Below are positions 18,019 to 18,795 of a stretch of 18,795 nucleotides of DNA, piece after piece (position 1 is the first letter of the stretch; each line of letters opens with the position of its first letter). This stretch comes from Flavobacteriales bacterium (GTDB lineage: Bacteria > Bacteroidota > Bacteroidia > Flavobacteriales_D > Crocinitomicaceae): assembly GCA_018665005.1 (NCBI GenBank), contig JABJEE010000098.1, positions 1 through 18,795 of the forward strand, in the 5' to 3' direction. The position numbers and the translations under genes were made by a program. Below the pieces are notes generated by a model. That model worked only from the letters and a program-made list of their open reading frames with translations. It had not been told where the DNA came from and did not search any database.

Positions 18019-18064
18019 CTTAATCGATTTAACAACGGAGTAACACAAACAATCAATAAAAAGA

Positions 18065-18088
18065 AAGGTCGGAAACGACCTTTTTTTT
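18065..18088 (+). terminator. Intrinsic terminator of RNA copy 2
   Basis: Stem AAGGTCG/CGACCTT (18065-18071 with 18076-18082) around a GAAA tetraloop, with a run of eight T from 18081. It is stronger than the copy 1 terminator and lies about 50 bases past the closing stem. Confidence 0.9.
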
Positions 18089-18177
18089 ATTTACACACTA
18101 CTGATAATCAAGTAAATAAGGACTAAATGCGCTCTCAGATAGAAAGTAGGGGTCTATTTATTTTCCCAAAAACGAAC

Positions 18178-18205
18178 TTCCAATCAAGAAATATTCATAA
18201 CTTTG
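18178..18205 (+). promoter_or_regulatory. Promoter of RNA copy 3
   Basis: TAACTTTG at 18198-18205 is an exact TAnnTTTG match, with TTC (one base from TTG) at 18178-18180, 17 bases upstream. Initiation would fall near 18210, immediately before the closing stem at 18214. The shared AAATATTCAT block overlaps the element here, unlike in copies 1 and 2 where it lies further upstream. Confidence 0.6.
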
Positions 18206-18213
18206 TAATTAAT

Positions 18214-18336
18214 AGGACAGGTTTCTTCTTATACATTTAAGAAACATACCTTTCTTGGTATGTCTATTTTATAGTTTGATAAGAGTTTAATAGTTTTAGC
18301 GAGCCCCACGGGCTTTTGTATAAGAAGCCCTGTTCT
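18214..18336 (+). ncRNA. Structured RNA, diverged copy 3
   Basis: Same architecture with largely different stem sequences. The closing stem joins 18215-18235 to 18317-18335 (18 pairs, with a 3-by-1 internal loop where copies 1 and 2 have a bulged A); TTATACA/TGTATAA replaces TTATGCA/TGCATAA. The first hairpin is ACATACC/GGTATGT (18244-18263, loop TTTCTT) instead of AACTGCTT/AAGCAGTT. The second is AGCCC/GGGCT (18302-18314, loop CAC) instead of GACCC/GGGTC. The 28-base segment (18272-18299) is unchanged. Stems changed on both sides around an unchanged single strand are strong evidence for a conserved RNA fold. No U-tract terminator is visible before the convergent gene whose stop codon lies 13 bases away. 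Confidence 0.85.
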
Positions 18337-18348
18337 TCTTTAAAGATT

Positions 18349-18795
18349 TCACTTCATTTTTTCGTAGAGAATTGGCCTGCTTGGTGATGCATCATTTTTT
18401 AAAGGACCTACCTGAAGCTCCAAAATATAATTACCATCCTTTACCTTTTCTGAAACAAAAATAAATTCCGTTATCGTTCTTGTTGTGTTTGGTTTGTTAG
18501 GTACATTCCAATAAGCGTGATGAAAAGCCAAAGCTCCTCCATCGCGTTCTTGATCTACAGATGGCAAATCAACAAGCAAATGCTCTATACCATTATTAAT
18601 CAAGTATTCCGCAATATCCGAATCTAAAAAAGGAGGATTAGAATTGGTGTAGTTTGCTCGGATTTTCTTTTCATTATTTGGCAAAGTTCGTATGACTAAT
18701 GCCTTAACTCCTTTAATTATACCTATATTTTTAATTTGGCTTAAACTTACACTTTTATCCTCTCCACCCTCAGGTAGTACCGTAAGAAGTTGTGC
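18349..18795 (-). CDS. Cyclase family protein (arylformamidase-like), C-terminal part
   Basis: The reading frame is open to the right window edge, so the N-terminal part is outside; a TTG at 18684 in this frame is internal, not the start. The visible 148 residues include KALVIRTLPN, then IEHLLVDLPSVDQERDGG and HHAYWN, then TITEFIFV and NDASPSRPILYEKM near the end. This pattern matches the C-terminal half of the cyclase/kynurenine formamidase family as found in flavobacteria, metal-dependent hydrolases of amide or lactone bonds. The metal-binding HxGTHxDxPxH-type motif should lie in the missing part, so activity cannot be judged, and kynurenine pathway membership is not implied. The gene converges on RNA copy 3. 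Confidence 0.8.
   Translation of the reverse strand, partial: AQLLTVLPEGGEDKSVSLSQIKNIGIIKGVKALVIRTLPNNEKKIRANYTNSNPPFLDSDIAEYLINNGIEHLLVDLPSVDQERDGGALAFHHAYWNVPNKPNTTRTITEFIFVSEKVKDGNYILELQVGPLKNDASPSRPILYEKMK

Larger units (their letters stand above)
17787..18088 (+). repeat. Tandem duplication, unit 2 (promoter region, RNA copy 2, terminator)
   Basis: Second unit of the 477-base-period duplication. Upstream sequence has diverged strongly from unit 1 outside four short shared blocks, while the RNA core is nearly unchanged. This contrast means the RNA is under selection or is being homogenised by gene conversion, and that the duplication is not recent. Confidence 0.82.

Noticed and set aside
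17310..18336. A CRISPR array or retron/diversity-generating template
   Set aside because: Repeats are about 130 nt at unequal spacing of hundreds of bases, and no Cas or reverse transcriptase gene is present in the window.

Overview
The window comes from an AT-rich member of the Bacteroidota, most likely a marine-type Flavobacteriia relative. The evidence is a complete SprA type IX secretion translocon, a secreted protease ending in a type IX sorting domain, promoter elements of the Bacteroidota form TAnnTTTG rather than TATAAT, and few strong Shine-Dalgarno sequences. The genus cannot be told from the sequence.

Layout, left to right. Positions 1-1908 hold the 3' part of a lysyl-endopeptidase-like secreted serine protease (catalytic domain, PKD domain, accessory domain, type IX sorting domain), closed by a strong terminator. 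A small orphan exported protein follows (2107-2442). Next come sucA and sucB (2600-6563), the E1 and E2 subunits of 2-oxoglutarate dehydrogenase. A second tightly packed run is maeB, ruvA, sprA and a GNAT acetyltransferase (6655-17297), with junctions of 1-base overlap, 1-base gap and 4-base overlap. At the right edge a cyclase/arylformamidase-like gene runs leftwards and is cut by the window end.

The most interesting part is the roughly 1 kb without a gene at 17298-18348. It holds three copies of a structured, apparently non-coding RNA of about 120-130 nt. Each copy folds as a long closing stem around two hairpins, and a 28-nt segment between the hairpins is identical in all three. The stems differ by pair-preserving changes, and G-U pairs assign the transcript to the + strand. 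Copies 1 and 2 have matching upstream promoter-like blocks and their own terminators; copy 3 has a perfect TAnnTTTG element just before its stem. Copies 1 and 2 lie in a diverged tandem duplication with a 477-bp period. The fold could belong to a known Bacteroidota RNA family (6S-Flavo and Flavo-1 are the ones to test first) or be undescribed; the sequence alone does not decide.

Functionally the window joins central carbon metabolism (2-oxoglutarate dehydrogenase, malic enzyme), DNA repair (RuvA) and protein export. The protease at the left edge is a plausible client of the SprA channel encoded 7.5 kb away.
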